NCBI GenBank assembly: GCA_018268785.1 | Contig: JAFDVY010000027.1 | Coordinates: forward strand, 1-37,348 | DNA: 37,348 nucleotides | Reading direction: 5' to 3' | DNA from: Acidobacteriota bacterium | GTDB lineage: Bacteria > Acidobacteriota > Terriglobia > Acidiferrales > UBA7541 | Part shown: one piece after another, positions 1 through 7,570 of the stretch | Layout: each line of letters opens with the position of its first letter | Position numbering within the stretch: position 1 is the stretch's first letter | The notes under the pieces: generated by a model | The model's database searches: none | Told to the model about the DNA's origin: nothing | What the model saw: the letters and a program-made list of their open reading frames with translations, nothing else | Made by a program: the position numbers and the translations under genes

Positions 1-167
1 CGTTCATTGACAAGGCGCTTAATTCGTCGGGCAATCAGTTCATAGCTCTCTTCGTCGTGATCCTTACCCATCTTATCTCTCACCTTGAGAATCACTTTAG
101 CGACCTTTTGCCAGTGCCCTTCAACGAGGATCGACAGAATGGCGTCATCTATCGCTTCATCAGTCAT
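1..167 (-). CDS. Small hypothetical protein, 3' end cut by the window edge
   Basis: An open frame starts with ATG at 167 on the minus strand and runs off the left edge, giving 55 visible residues (begins MTDEAIDDAILSIL, ends near RRIKRLVNE). It is highly charged and looks helical. It starts 8 bp after the cysO stop, so it is probably the last visible gene of the cysM-mec-cysO operon. I do not recognise a family. The tight spacing suggests a job linked to sulfur-carrier metabolism, but that is only inference from position. A purine-rich stretch just before the ATG could serve as a weak ribosome binding site. Confidence 0.6.
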   Translation of the reverse strand, partial: MTDEAIDDAILSILVEGHWQKVAKVILKVRDKMGKDHDEESYELIARRIKRLVNE

Positions 168-175
168 CCGAAATC

Positions 176-472
176 CTACTGGAACAAACCAAACCAACTC
201 CCGCCGGCAATAGAGGGCACAATACTCACTACGTCACCGTCTTTGACCGGCGTTTCTTCCTTACCGAGGTAACGAATGTCTTCGTCATTCAAATAAACGT
301 TGACGAAACTGCGCAACTTTCCATCATCGGTGTAGAGGTGCTTGCGCAGGTCGCCGAATTCCGTCGTGAGTTTGCGCAACGCTTCGCCAACGGATGCTGC
401 CGGAAATTCCGCGGAATCGCGTTTTGACGCGAAGACTCGTAGCGGCGTCGGAATGATGACTTTTACTGACAT
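176..472 (-). CDS. cysO: MoaD/ThiS-like sulfur carrier protein, CysO type, with C-terminal extension
   Basis: A 98-residue ubiquitin-fold sulfur carrier. In the known CysO pathway the C-terminal Gly-Gly is thiocarboxylated and delivers sulfur to O-phosphoserine on CysM. I chose the ATG at 472 because GGAGAG lies just upstream; an in-frame ATG at 484 has no such site. The typical VYLNDEDIR and DGDVVSIVPSIAGG segments are visible, with GG at residues 90-91. Unlike M. tuberculosis CysO, the protein does not end there: seven more residues (SWFGLFQ) follow. The GG would therefore have to be exposed by proteolysis, and a JAMM protease gene lies directly upstream in the same operon. A role as molybdopterin MoaD is less likely given the cysM/mec neighbours. 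Confidence 0.88.
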   Translation of the reverse strand: MSVKVIIPTPLRVFASKRDSAEFPAASVGEALRKLTTEFGDLRKHLYTDDGKLRSFVNVYLNDEDIRYLGKEETPVKDGDVVSIVPSIAGGSWFGLFQ

Positions 473-523
473 TATTCTCTCCATCTGTGGTTCTAACTTG
501 AAACTGAAAAACCGTTTTCGTTC

Positions 524-967
524 TTAAACTGCCGCGCCTTGCTGAACGTCAATTGCTTCGGGTGAAAATGCTTCGCGGTCGTCGTTCAAGCGCCAGGAGG
601 TCATATCCTGCGGCTTGGCTTCGGCGACACTCACAATGATGTAGCTGTACCAGGGCCAGGCATGATCGCGGTCGTACTGGCTCGGCCGGGCGGGGTGGTC
701 CGGATGCGAGTGATACCAGCCGACTACGTCCAGCCCCTGTTGGCGCGCCGCTTTTTCGGCATCGAGCACGTCCTGCGATGTAACCGAAAATCGATTGCGC
801 GGAGAATCGTCGCGCCGATTTACCAAAGGAAACAGGCCGAGAATTTCGCGCGGGTCGTTGCCTTTGCCCAAAAGCGCGCCGCAACACTCGTGCGGATAGG
901 TCTCCGCACCATGTTCGCGAATTTTGTCCGCGAGTTCCCTGCTGATCTTAAGATGCGTGTCCGCCAT
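524..967 (-). CDS. mec: JAMM/MPN+ zinc metalloprotease, Mec family
   Basis: A 147-residue single-domain JAMM protease. The catalytic Glu is E27 (in YPHECCG), and the zinc site is H86, H88 and D99 with S96, an exact H-S-H-x7-S-x2-D pattern. In the CysO pathway, Mec cleaves cysteine from the CysO-cysteine adduct, freeing cysteine and regenerating the carrier. The ATG at 967 lies 2 bp after the cysM stop, so the two are surely co-transcribed and probably coupled in translation; cysO follows 51 bp later. Because the CysO here has residues beyond GG, this protease may also trim the precursor, as related JAMM enzymes do for tailed carriers such as QbsE. That second role is inference. Confidence 0.9.
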   Translation of the reverse strand: MADTHLKISRELADKIREHGAETYPHECCGALLGKGNDPREILGLFPLVNRRDDSPRNRFSVTSQDVLDAEKAARQQGLDVVGWYHSHPDHPARPSQYDRDHAWPWYSYIIVSVAEAKPQDMTSWRLNDDREAFSPEAIDVQQGAAV

Positions 968-969
968 GA

Positions 970-1938
970 TTAGTCTTCGCCCCAGAACCGTTCGCTCAGG
1001 TATTTCGACGCATTGTCGGCAAAAACGGTGACGATTTTTGCGTGCTCACCTGGAACAAGTTTTTTCGCAACTTCAAAACAACCTAGCAGCGCCGCACCAG
1101 CGCTGGGGCTGACGAGCAAGCCTTCCTCGCGAGCGAGCCGCTTCACAAGCCGATAGGCCTGCTCCGTGGAAACTTCAAGATTTTCGTCCGCGAGCGAATC
1201 GTCATAAATCGCGGGGCGGAGGGCCGTCGGCATGTGCTTCCAGCCTTCAAGGCCATTCCAAGGCCCATCCGGCTGCAAACTGATGAAACGAATCGCGGGA
1301 TTCAATTCGCGCAGGCGCCGCGTTGTGCCGACAAATGTTCCACTCGTTCCGAGCGCAGCGACAAAGTGAGTGATTTCGCCGCGCGTCTGTTCCCAAATCT
1401 CGTTTGCGGTTGTGCGATAGTGCGCCTGCCAATTCGCGGGATTGGTGTACTGGTCCGGATAGAAATAGGCGCCGGGATTCCGCGCGACAACTTCGCGCAC
1501 GCGACGAATCGCGCCGTCCGTGCCTTCGTCGCCGGGCGTCATCACTAGTTCCGCGCCATAAGCAGCGAGAATGCGTTTGCGCTCGTGCGAAGCGCTGTGC
1601 GGCAAAAATAGTTTGACGGGATAGCCGAGCGCGGCGCCGATCATTGCGTAGGCAATGCCAGTGTTTCCGCTCGTGGCGTCAACGATAGTCTTGCCGGGGG
1701 CCAACTTGCCGCTCGCGAGGCCGGCCTGAATCATGCTGAGTGCGGGGCGATCCTTGACGGAGCCGCCCGGATTAAACCATTCCGCTTTTGCAAAGAATTG
1801 TGCGTTGGGGAATTCGCTGCCTACGCGATCGAGGCGCAGAAGAGGGGTATTGCCTATGCGTTCAAGCAAAGACTGTCCGACAGCCTGGCGTGCGGCCGGT
1901 AATTCGACCTTTGCAGATGCACGTTCTGTCGTAGCCAT
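970..1938 (-). CDS. cysM: CysM-type cysteine synthase (PLP-dependent, fold type II)
   Basis: A 322-residue enzyme, close to the length of M. tuberculosis CysM. The PLP lysine is K62 in NPGGSVKDRP, the substrate loop is TSGNTG (89-94), the phosphate-binding loop GTSGT lies at 197-201, and SPSAG follows near 277-281. I chose the ATG at 1938; the frame is open to 2004, but the extra 22 residues do not look conserved. With mec and cysO in the same operon, the likely reaction uses O-phosphoserine and thiocarboxylated CysO rather than O-acetylserine and sulfide. A lysine (K234) lies about where the mycobacterial enzyme has its phosphoserine-contacting arginine; this alignment is from memory. The leader contains a hairpin. 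Confidence 0.9.
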   Translation of the reverse strand: MATTERASAKVELPAARQAVGQSLLERIGNTPLLRLDRVGSEFPNAQFFAKAEWFNPGGSVKDRPALSMIQAGLASGKLAPGKTIVDATSGNTGIAYAMIGAALGYPVKLFLPHSASHERKRILAAYGAELVMTPGDEGTDGAIRRVREVVARNPGAYFYPDQYTNPANWQAHYRTTANEIWEQTRGEITHFVAALGTSGTFVGTTRRLRELNPAIRFISLQPDGPWNGLEGWKHMPTALRPAIYDDSLADENLEVSTEQAYRLVKRLAREEGLLVSPSAGAALLGCFEVAKKLVPGEHAKIVTVFADNASKYLSERFWGED

Positions 1939-1961
1939 CTCTGGACGTTTCCTGAGACGCG

Positions 1962-1981
1962 GGTCGCATCGATATGCGACC
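1962..1981 (-). promoter_or_regulatory. Hairpin in the cysM leader
   Basis: GGTCGCAT and ATGCGACC form a perfect 8-bp stem around a 4-base loop, 24-43 bases upstream of the cysM ATG. Between it and the start codon, on the mRNA strand, a second weaker hairpin is possible (CTC-A-GGA pairing with TCC-A-GAG), which would include the purine-rich segment before the ATG. This could be an operator or an RNA element controlling the cysteine operon. No known riboswitch class is recognised. Confidence 0.45.
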
Positions 1982-2191
1982 GAAATACTCCGAATTGGAT
2001 GCAACAGCCCATGGTTCGGATAGAAGGATAGTCTACTTCAGTTCCGGTCATTCGCTCCAGAGGGAAATTGGGGAGCCCCCTTCCCCCTGTTTTTCTGCAA
2101 GTATTGATTCTAAAGATGATAAGCGGAGGATAGCGGTGGGTACCGGAACTACATACAACTGAGAAGGCAGCTCGGGGTGCCAGGAGGAGCC

Positions 2192-2251
2192 ATGATTTCA
2201 AAGAAACAGATCAGCGCGTCAGCGCAAACCCGCCGCGCGAAAAGAAAATGA
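2192..2251 (+). CDS. Possible 19-residue basic peptide ORF
   Basis: In the 457-bp gap between cysM and the receptor gene, an ATG at 2192 follows a very strong Shine-Dalgarno (CAGGAGGAG, about 2 bases before the ATG, with usable spacing from its 5' part). It opens a frame of 19 codons ending in TGA, rich in Lys and Arg (ends RRAKRK). It could be a leader peptide, a small basic protein, or chance. No homologue is recognised. A short palindrome lies 5 bases after its stop. Confidence 0.25.
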   Translation: MISKKQISASAQTRRAKRK

Positions 2252-2255
2252 TATC

Positions 2256-2268
2256 GTAGGTTTCCTAC
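2256..2268. promoter_or_regulatory. Short inverted repeat, possible operator
   Basis: GTAGG-TTT-CCTAC is a perfect 5-bp inverted repeat in an AT-rich stretch between the cysteine operon and the receptor gene. It could be a regulator site, but it lies about 320 bp upstream of cysM and a repeat this short can occur by chance. The rest of 1939-2395 holds no convincing gene. Confidence 0.2.
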
Positions 2269-2395
2269 AATGTCCAGTTAACTCAATATGAAACAGACTG
2301 GGTTGGAAAAGGAAGAATAAACCCTTGCTCAGCAACAAGAAGTGGAGGCAGCGCCCGTCGAAGGAGGCTGCTTCCGCGATGAATCGTTTTGATGG

Positions 2396-5300
2396 TCAGA
2401 ATGTCAGATGGAGCGCCATTTGCAGGAAGCGCGGGCTGCCGATGGTGTGCTGGATAGTGCCTCCGGAGCCGCGGGGCGGAACAGTGTACCCTGTAGTGAA
2501 ATTGTCGATGTTGAGAGGCGGATTTGCAAAAAAGGGATTAAAGCTCACGTTGTTGCTCGGCGCGTCAAAACTCGCGTGATTGAAGATGTTAAAGGCCTGG
2601 ACATCGAAGCGGAGCTTGAACCTCTCTCTGAAGCGAAACTCCTTGAAAACGGAAAAGTCAAAACGTGTTTGAAAGGGAGAGCGGAAAATGTTTCGTCCAG
2701 TGTTTCCGAAGCTGGTCTCGAAGGGATCACCCGCAGGCACACCCATCTGACCGGCTGCGATAAGGGGAATGCCAAACGATGCGATGTTCACGAGCGTCGG
2801 TCCACTGCAGGCCGGTTCGCTGCCGCCTGGGCCGGAGCACGGCGGCACCTTTTGTGCACTGGAAACGGACTGGCCAGGCAGCAGTGGAACTATCGGATTT
2901 CCGATGAAATTGTTAGTTCCATAGTAGATGCTAGCCACGCCTCCGCTAAAGTCATAAATGCTGTAAGGTTGTCCGCTTTGAGCTACGGTAATCCCGCTGA
3001 ATCCCCACCCATTTGCGACAACCGGCAGCAGGCCGGTTTTGCTCCCAATTGTCGGCAGCAGGTAGTGATAGCTGACGGAAAAGATATGAGTTCGGTCGAA
3101 ATCGGATGAAGAATATGCCGACCTCGGATTCAGTGGATCGTTGCCCGTAAAGAAAAGACCCAATCCACTCTGCATGTCCAGACTGTGAGACCACGTGTAG
3201 GCGGCATCGACCGTGAGACCATGGCTCAATCTTTTTTTGGCGCTGAATTGGAGGGCATGGTAATTCGCGTTTCCCTCTGCTTCGTAAAAAACGGAATTCG
3301 GACTGTATCCGATGAAGGGCGCGCGCAGATCCGTGTTGCCCCCGGTGGAGGTGTTGTAGATTTCTTCTGCAACCCCGGGAACCTGATAGCCATAAGAAAC
3401 GGTCTGGCCATTCACCGGATTTGTGGTAGTCGCGATGCGCGGCTGATTGAATGGAATAGGAAGCACTCCATGGACCCCATGATTGCCAACGTAGGCAAGA
3501 GTCAGAGCCAGCGTGTTAATCGGTTGCCACTGGAGATCGAGACTCCAATTCTCCGAGTACGGAAGCTTGTTGGATGGATCGTATCCGCCAAACAGAAATG
3601 GATTCGAACCCGTTACCAGACCATTTGTAGTGATCCCGCCGGCCTGCGGATTTTGGCAGGTCTGCGAAGCATTTAGTCCCTGGCACGGCACAAGTGCAGC
3701 AACCTGGGAAAGATTCGTCGGCGGAGCCGCGGGCGCTGTAGTGCCAAAGGGATTGGCAAACGTATCTTGAGCTGTACTTAGAGTGGGAACAACAAAGGGA
3801 GGCGCCAGCGTCACGCCAAAGGGGCCGTTGAAGCCATTGCCAGCACTTGGCGAAAATTCGGAGAAAAACTCACCTCGATCGTAGTAAAGGCCAAAACTGG
3901 AACGAATGACAAAATTCGGCACGAAGGAAGGATTCCAAACAACGCCAATTCGCGGCGCTAAACCCCATTGGCGTCCTGTGAGTGTGGAATCGCTCACGCC
4001 TTTGGTGCCAAATGTTCTGTTGTTCCCGGCAACCACGAGTCCGATGTTCGTAACCGTGTCAGTTCCCAGATCGTAGGTATAAGTCTTTGGATAAAAATTG
4101 GTCAGCAATCCGTTCTTTTCAGTCAGTGGCCCGTCCCAGTCGAAGCGCAGACCCAGCGTTACGGTCAGGTTCTTTGCCACTTTGACGTTGTCTTGCGCGA
4201 AAGCGCCGGTCTGGTTTGCGCGGTAGTACCGGTTGCTGGCGCCATTAAAGAAGACGGAATTTCCTTCGCCAAGTCTTAGTGTGCCGGTCAGGAGGTCAGG
4301 GAAAGAGGCGAAAGTAAGGCTCGCCGCCTGATTGCTCTTGTTGATGATGTTAAGTTGCGTGTGATCCCAACTGAAACCGAAAGCAATTGTGTGACGGCCC
4401 CTCACCCAGCTTGCACTCGTGCCGCCGGAAAACTGATTTTGGAAAACGCCCGCGTTCGCAAACGGCGAACCGGAAGGTCCAATGCCGAGCGGATCGCCAT
4501 TCGCATCCGCATCGCTTAGGGTAATCCCCGGAAAGACCTTGCTTCCGAAGATGTTGATTCCGAACTTGTCCGGGCCAAACGGCTGTGTAGTTGTCGCAAA
4601 GGCACGTTCACGAATGAAGCCAATCTTCTGGACCCAAGCGAAACTTGGACTCACGACGGTGGTATTCACGACCGAAAGAGCCTGACTTCCGGCATTCAAC
4701 TGTTGCGGGAAACCCAAAACCTGGCTGGTGGCAAAGGGGCTAGTTGTTGGATCGTGCTGGAAGTAATACTTAGCCGCCAATCTGTCTTTGGCGCTGAAGT
4801 TGTAGTCCACGTTGCCATTGAATTGATCGGCAAGAAAAACTGCACCTTGCCCTTGAATGATTGCTGTGTGGCCATTCACCGGCGGCGTTCCAGGATTTGC
4901 AGCGGAGGGTATCAGAAAACCGCCCTGAGCAGTCTTTGTTTGGAGCAACTGAAGAGCGATCGGATTTATTTGAGTTGGATCTACTGTGACGCCGAAGTCT
5001 GTCTGGGCAACGGCGGCCAAAGCAGTTGGACTTCGATCGTCCGTCAGACTGGGAGGTACGGCGAGAAACGAAGTCGCATTGAGATTGTCCGAAACCCGGA
5101 TGCCCTGGTAAGAGCCAAAGAAGAATATCTTGTCGCGCTTTATAGGGCCGCCAATCGTCGCGCCGAAGCGGTTGTAGTGGAGCCTGGGTACTTTCTGATT
5201 AGCTGGGATGCTAGGGTCGAGCTTGCGGAAAAATGGGGCCGCGTTCCATGCATCCGTCTGATGATATTCGTAGACGCCTCCGTGAAACTCGTTCGTTCCA

Positions 5301-6163
5301 GATTTGGTCCGTTGCTCAATGTGCGCCCCGCTGTTTGCTCCTTGCGACGCATCGTACATCGAAGTGTTGACGTCAAGTTCTTCGAGAGTTTCTTGTGGAG
5401 GCGAGGGAATGCCTTGACCGATGGCGTTATAGACGGAAGTACTGGTTTGAATATCCCCCGTGTTGCCCACAAACGTTTCGCCTGTACTCAGGACAAAGCG
5501 GTTCGCGGCAACCTGGCTTGAGGTCTTTCCATTAAACAAGTTATTCGCAGTTATTCCGTTGAAGGAAATACTGTTGCTCGTATCCCGCTGGCCATTTGCA
5601 AAAACGCTCTGGTTGCCTAGACCGCCGTTCGTCCCCGAGCTGTTCAATAGATCTGCGCTCACACCTGGCGCCAGAATGGCAAGTTGGGTGAAACTGCCGG
5701 TACCGAGCGGGGTAGATTCGATGATGTCCGAGGAAAGGACGTATCCATTTGTAGTGTCAGTCTGATTGAGAAGCGGCGTGGCCGTGACCGTAACCTGCGA
5801 AGCAACTTCTCCCGGCTGAAGCGACCCAAGAACGGTTGTCGTTCTGCTTCCCTGGACAAGAATTTCCGAGTGGATTTCCTTCTTGAAGCCATCTCGCAAG
5901 AAGGTGACTTCGTATGTTCCGATCGGCAATTCAGGGATAACGAAAGAACCGTCGCTATTTGTGGTTGACGTTCGCTCAAAATTCGTTGCCAGGTTACGTA
6001 CTTTTACAGTCGCGCCAGCTATGATGCCTCCACTGCTATCCGTAACCGTTCCGTTGATGGAGCCAAGCGTTTGTTGAGAAAAAGCGGGACTGCAAGTAAA
6101 GGTGAGCGCTGCGAGAATTCCCAGAATGAGCCCAAATGAGGAACGACGAAACAAACTCTTCAT
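2396..6163 (-). CDS. Oar-like TonB-dependent receptor with N-terminal carboxypeptidase-regulatory-like domain
   Basis: A 1255-residue outer-membrane protein. I chose the ATG at 6163, preceded by AGGGTGGATT, because it starts directly with a signal peptide (Lys/Arg, then a hydrophobic stretch, cleavage near AFSQQ). Residues ~30-115 form a carboxypeptidase-regulatory-like beta-sandwich (GTVTDSSGGIIAGATV, then SDGSFVIPELPIGTYEV). A plug-like region follows to about 280 (GLGNQSVFANGQRD), then a long barrel with many aromatic strands, ending in the C-terminal Phe typical of BAM substrates. Such large Oar-like receptors are numerous in Acidobacteriota and are thought to import oligosaccharides or other large ligands, but the ligand cannot be read from sequence. 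No TonB, SusD-like or polysaccharide-degrading neighbour is present. Confidence 0.88.
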   Translation of the reverse strand: MKSLFRRSSFGLILGILAALTFTCSPAFSQQTLGSINGTVTDSSGGIIAGATVKVRNLATNFERTSTTNSDGSFVIPELPIGTYEVTFLRDGFKKEIHSEILVQGSRTTTVLGSLQPGEVASQVTVTATPLLNQTDTTNGYVLSSDIIESTPLGTGSFTQLAILAPGVSADLLNSSGTNGGLGNQSVFANGQRDTSNSISFNGITANNLFNGKTSSQVAANRFVLSTGETFVGNTGDIQTSTSVYNAIGQGIPSPPQETLEELDVNTSMYDASQGANSGAHIEQRTKSGTNEFHGGVYEYHQTDAWNAAPFFRKLDPSIPANQKVPRLHYNRFGATIGGPIKRDKIFFFGSYQGIRVSDNLNATSFLAVPPSLTDDRSPTALAAVAQTDFGVTVDPTQINPIALQLLQTKTAQGGFLIPSAANPGTPPVNGHTAIIQGQGAVFLADQFNGNVDYNFSAKDRLAAKYYFQHDPTTSPFATSQVLGFPQQLNAGSQALSVVNTTVVSPSFAWVQKIGFIRERAFATTTQPFGPDKFGINIFGSKVFPGITLSDADANGDPLGIGPSGSPFANAGVFQNQFSGGTSASWVRGRHTIAFGFSWDHTQLNIINKSNQAASLTFASFPDLLTGTLRLGEGNSVFFNGASNRYYRANQTGAFAQDNVKVAKNLTVTLGLRFDWDGPLTEKNGLLTNFYPKTYTYDLGTDTVTNIGLVVAGNNRTFGTKGVSDSTLTGRQWGLAPRIGVVWNPSFVPNFVIRSSFGLYYDRGEFFSEFSPSAGNGFNGPFGVTLAPPFVVPTLSTAQDTFANPFGTTAPAAPPTNLSQVAALVPCQGLNASQTCQNPQAGGITTNGLVTGSNPFLFGGYDPSNKLPYSENWSLDLQWQPINTLALTLAYVGNHGVHGVLPIPFNQPRIATTTNPVNGQTVSYGYQVPGVAEEIYNTSTGGNTDLRAPFIGYSPNSVFYEAEGNANYHALQFSAKKRLSHGLTVDAAYTWSHSLDMQSGLGLFFTGNDPLNPRSAYSSSDFDRTHIFSVSYHYLLPTIGSKTGLLPVVANGWGFSGITVAQSGQPYSIYDFSGGVASIYYGTNNFIGNPIVPLLPGQSVSSAQKVPPCSGPGGSEPACSGPTLVNIASFGIPLIAAGQMGVPAGDPFETSFGNTGRNIFRSPFQTRFDFSVFKEFRFRERFKLRFDVQAFNIFNHASFDAPSNNVSFNPFFANPPLNIDNFTTGYTVPPRGSGGTIQHTIGSPRFLQMALHLTF

Positions 6164-6271
6164 AATCCACCCTGTCTTGCCTAAATCCGGCCGCACTACA
6201 ACCGGCGCGACGGCTTGCTATCGCGATGATCTAGCCTGACCTGGAGGATTACAGTAACTAGTGGAAGAACT

Positions 6272-6298
6272 TTTATACCGTTCGAGCAAAAGGGACAA
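6272..6298 (-). promoter_or_regulatory. Possible sigma-70 promoter for the receptor gene
   Basis: On the minus strand, TTGTCC (6298-6293) is separated by 15 bases from TATAAA (6277-6272), about 110 bases upstream of the receptor ATG. The spacing is shorter than ideal. The remainder of the 266-bp divergent gap (6164-6429) shows no other clear element; the promoter of the plus-strand operon must also lie here. Confidence 0.3.
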
Positions 6299-6429
6299 GG
6301 AAAAAAATTGTAACGAGCTGTGGATTTCGAGCGCACTCAGGCGATCAACCAATGGCGCCACTCTTCAGAAAGAGATCAGATAGCCCCGGACTTTACAGAA
6401 ACGCGCCGATTCTTTAGTCTGGGTGGACC

Positions 6430-6873
6430 ATGTGGAATGTAGACGAACGGTTTTCGCAGAAAGCAATCGAGAGTTTGGCCGCGCTGGGATTCACGGTGGG
6501 CAGCACACGCGGAGTGGTTCGCGTGGAAAAATACGGATGTGGCGCCGAATTTCGCCAGGACGGCGACGGACGCTACCAGATGACGATTATCCCGACGATT
6601 ATGGTCAAGGGACAGTTCTCGCGGCTATGGGATGCTGGCTATCAGAAATTTCTGCTGACCGATGAAGGCATCAAACTGCCCGCGCTTGCGAGTCACCTGC
6701 AAAATTTGCGCAAGTACAACGAAGAACTGCTCACTGCGCTCGGGATTCCCACATTTTACAACGAGGCTCTTGGTTCGGTGAGCCAGGTTACGGTGTACGA
6801 CCGCGTAAAGGGCCGCGAAGGCGATGTACCTGACAAAACAGTCGGCGCGCACAGCCCCGGCGCCGGCCATTAA
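6430..6873 (+). CDS. Conserved-looking hypothetical protein
   Basis: A 147-residue soluble protein that I do not recognise. It has no signal peptide or membrane segment. The N-terminal half looks alpha/beta (ALGFTVGSTRGVVRVEKYGCG, split by strands), followed by a helix-rich part, and the C-terminus is a polar tail. The ATG at 6430 is preceded by GGGTGG. It ends 28 bp before pnuC, so it is probably the first gene of the NAD salvage operon. A link to nicotinamide riboside use is only inference from position. Confidence 0.72.
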   Translation: MWNVDERFSQKAIESLAALGFTVGSTRGVVRVEKYGCGAEFRQDGDGRYQMTIIPTIMVKGQFSRLWDAGYQKFLLTDEGIKLPALASHLQNLRKYNEELLTALGIPTFYNEALGSVSQVTVYDRVKGREGDVPDKTVGAHSPGAGH

Positions 6874-6901
6874 GTTTAGTTCCGCGGTTGTCCGCTAATC
6901 G

Positions 6902-7570
6902 ATGAGAAAAAGCGCCTACGTCTTGCTTTCCATTGCGGGCGCTGCACTAACGTACTTGAGTTGGCGCAAGCACTCTGTTTCCCTGACAGAAACATTGGGC
7001 TTTCTAAGTGGCGCCGCGTGCGTGTGGCTGATCGTCAAAGAAAATATCTGGAACTGGCCCGTCGGAATCGCGAACAACATATTTTTTGTAATTCTCTTCT
7101 GGCGAGCGCGTCTCTTCGCGGATATGGGCCTGCAATTTGTTTATATCGTTCTGGGATTTCTGGGGTGGTACCGCTGGCTTTACGGCGGAAAAGAAAAAGG
7201 CGAACTTCCCATAAGCCGAATCGGCGCGACCACCGTACTCTACCTGGCCATTTTCATCGCCGCTTCCGTGACGGGCTTGACGCTGTACTTGCGGAGCGTT
7301 CACGATACCGCGCCGTTTCTCGACGCTTGCACGTCGATTTTGAGCATCTGCGCACAATACCTTTTAACGAAAAAAATCATTGAGAATTGGTGGCTATGGA
7401 TTGTCACGGATGCGCTTTCGATCGGGCTGTATCTTTACAAGGAGCTGGAGCTTACGGCGCTTCTCTACGGAATCTTTCTCGCGATGTGTATCACGGGGCT
7501 CGTTCAATGGAAGCGCACGCTGCGCAGCTTGGTTTCGAATGAAGTTCTGGGTGAGTTGTCCGCGCCATGA
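6902..7570 (+). CDS. pnuC: PnuC-type nicotinamide riboside transporter
   Basis: A 222-residue membrane protein with about seven hydrophobic segments and the aromatic-rich PnuC core (NWPVGIANN, then LGWYRWLYGG, later NWWLWIVTDALSIGLY). PnuC proteins move nicotinamide riboside across the inner membrane by facilitated diffusion, driven by intracellular phosphorylation. Its stop overlaps the next start in an ATGA, coupling it to the NadR-like kinase/adenylyltransferase that would trap and convert the substrate. The vitamin could in principle differ (PnuT or PnuX types exist), but the nadR neighbour makes nicotinamide riboside by far the most likely. Confidence 0.92.
   Translation: MRKSAYVLLSIAGAALTYLSWRKHSVSLTETLGFLSGAACVWLIVKENIWNWPVGIANNIFFVILFWRARLFADMGLQFVYIVLGFLGWYRWLYGGKEKGELPISRIGATTVLYLAIFIAASVTGLTLYLRSVHDTAPFLDACTSILSICAQYLLTKKIIENWWLWIVTDALSIGLYLYKELELTALLYGIFLAMCITGLVQWKRTLRSLVSNEVLGELSAP

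Noticed and set aside
2341..2395. Terminator after the receptor gene
   Set aside because: Only a 5-bp GCAGC/GCTGC pairing can be drawn, with no T-run, so it is too weak to call.
4703..5521. 272-residue plus-strand frame
   Set aside because: It is antisense to the receptor gene, with no recognisable domain or ribosome binding site.
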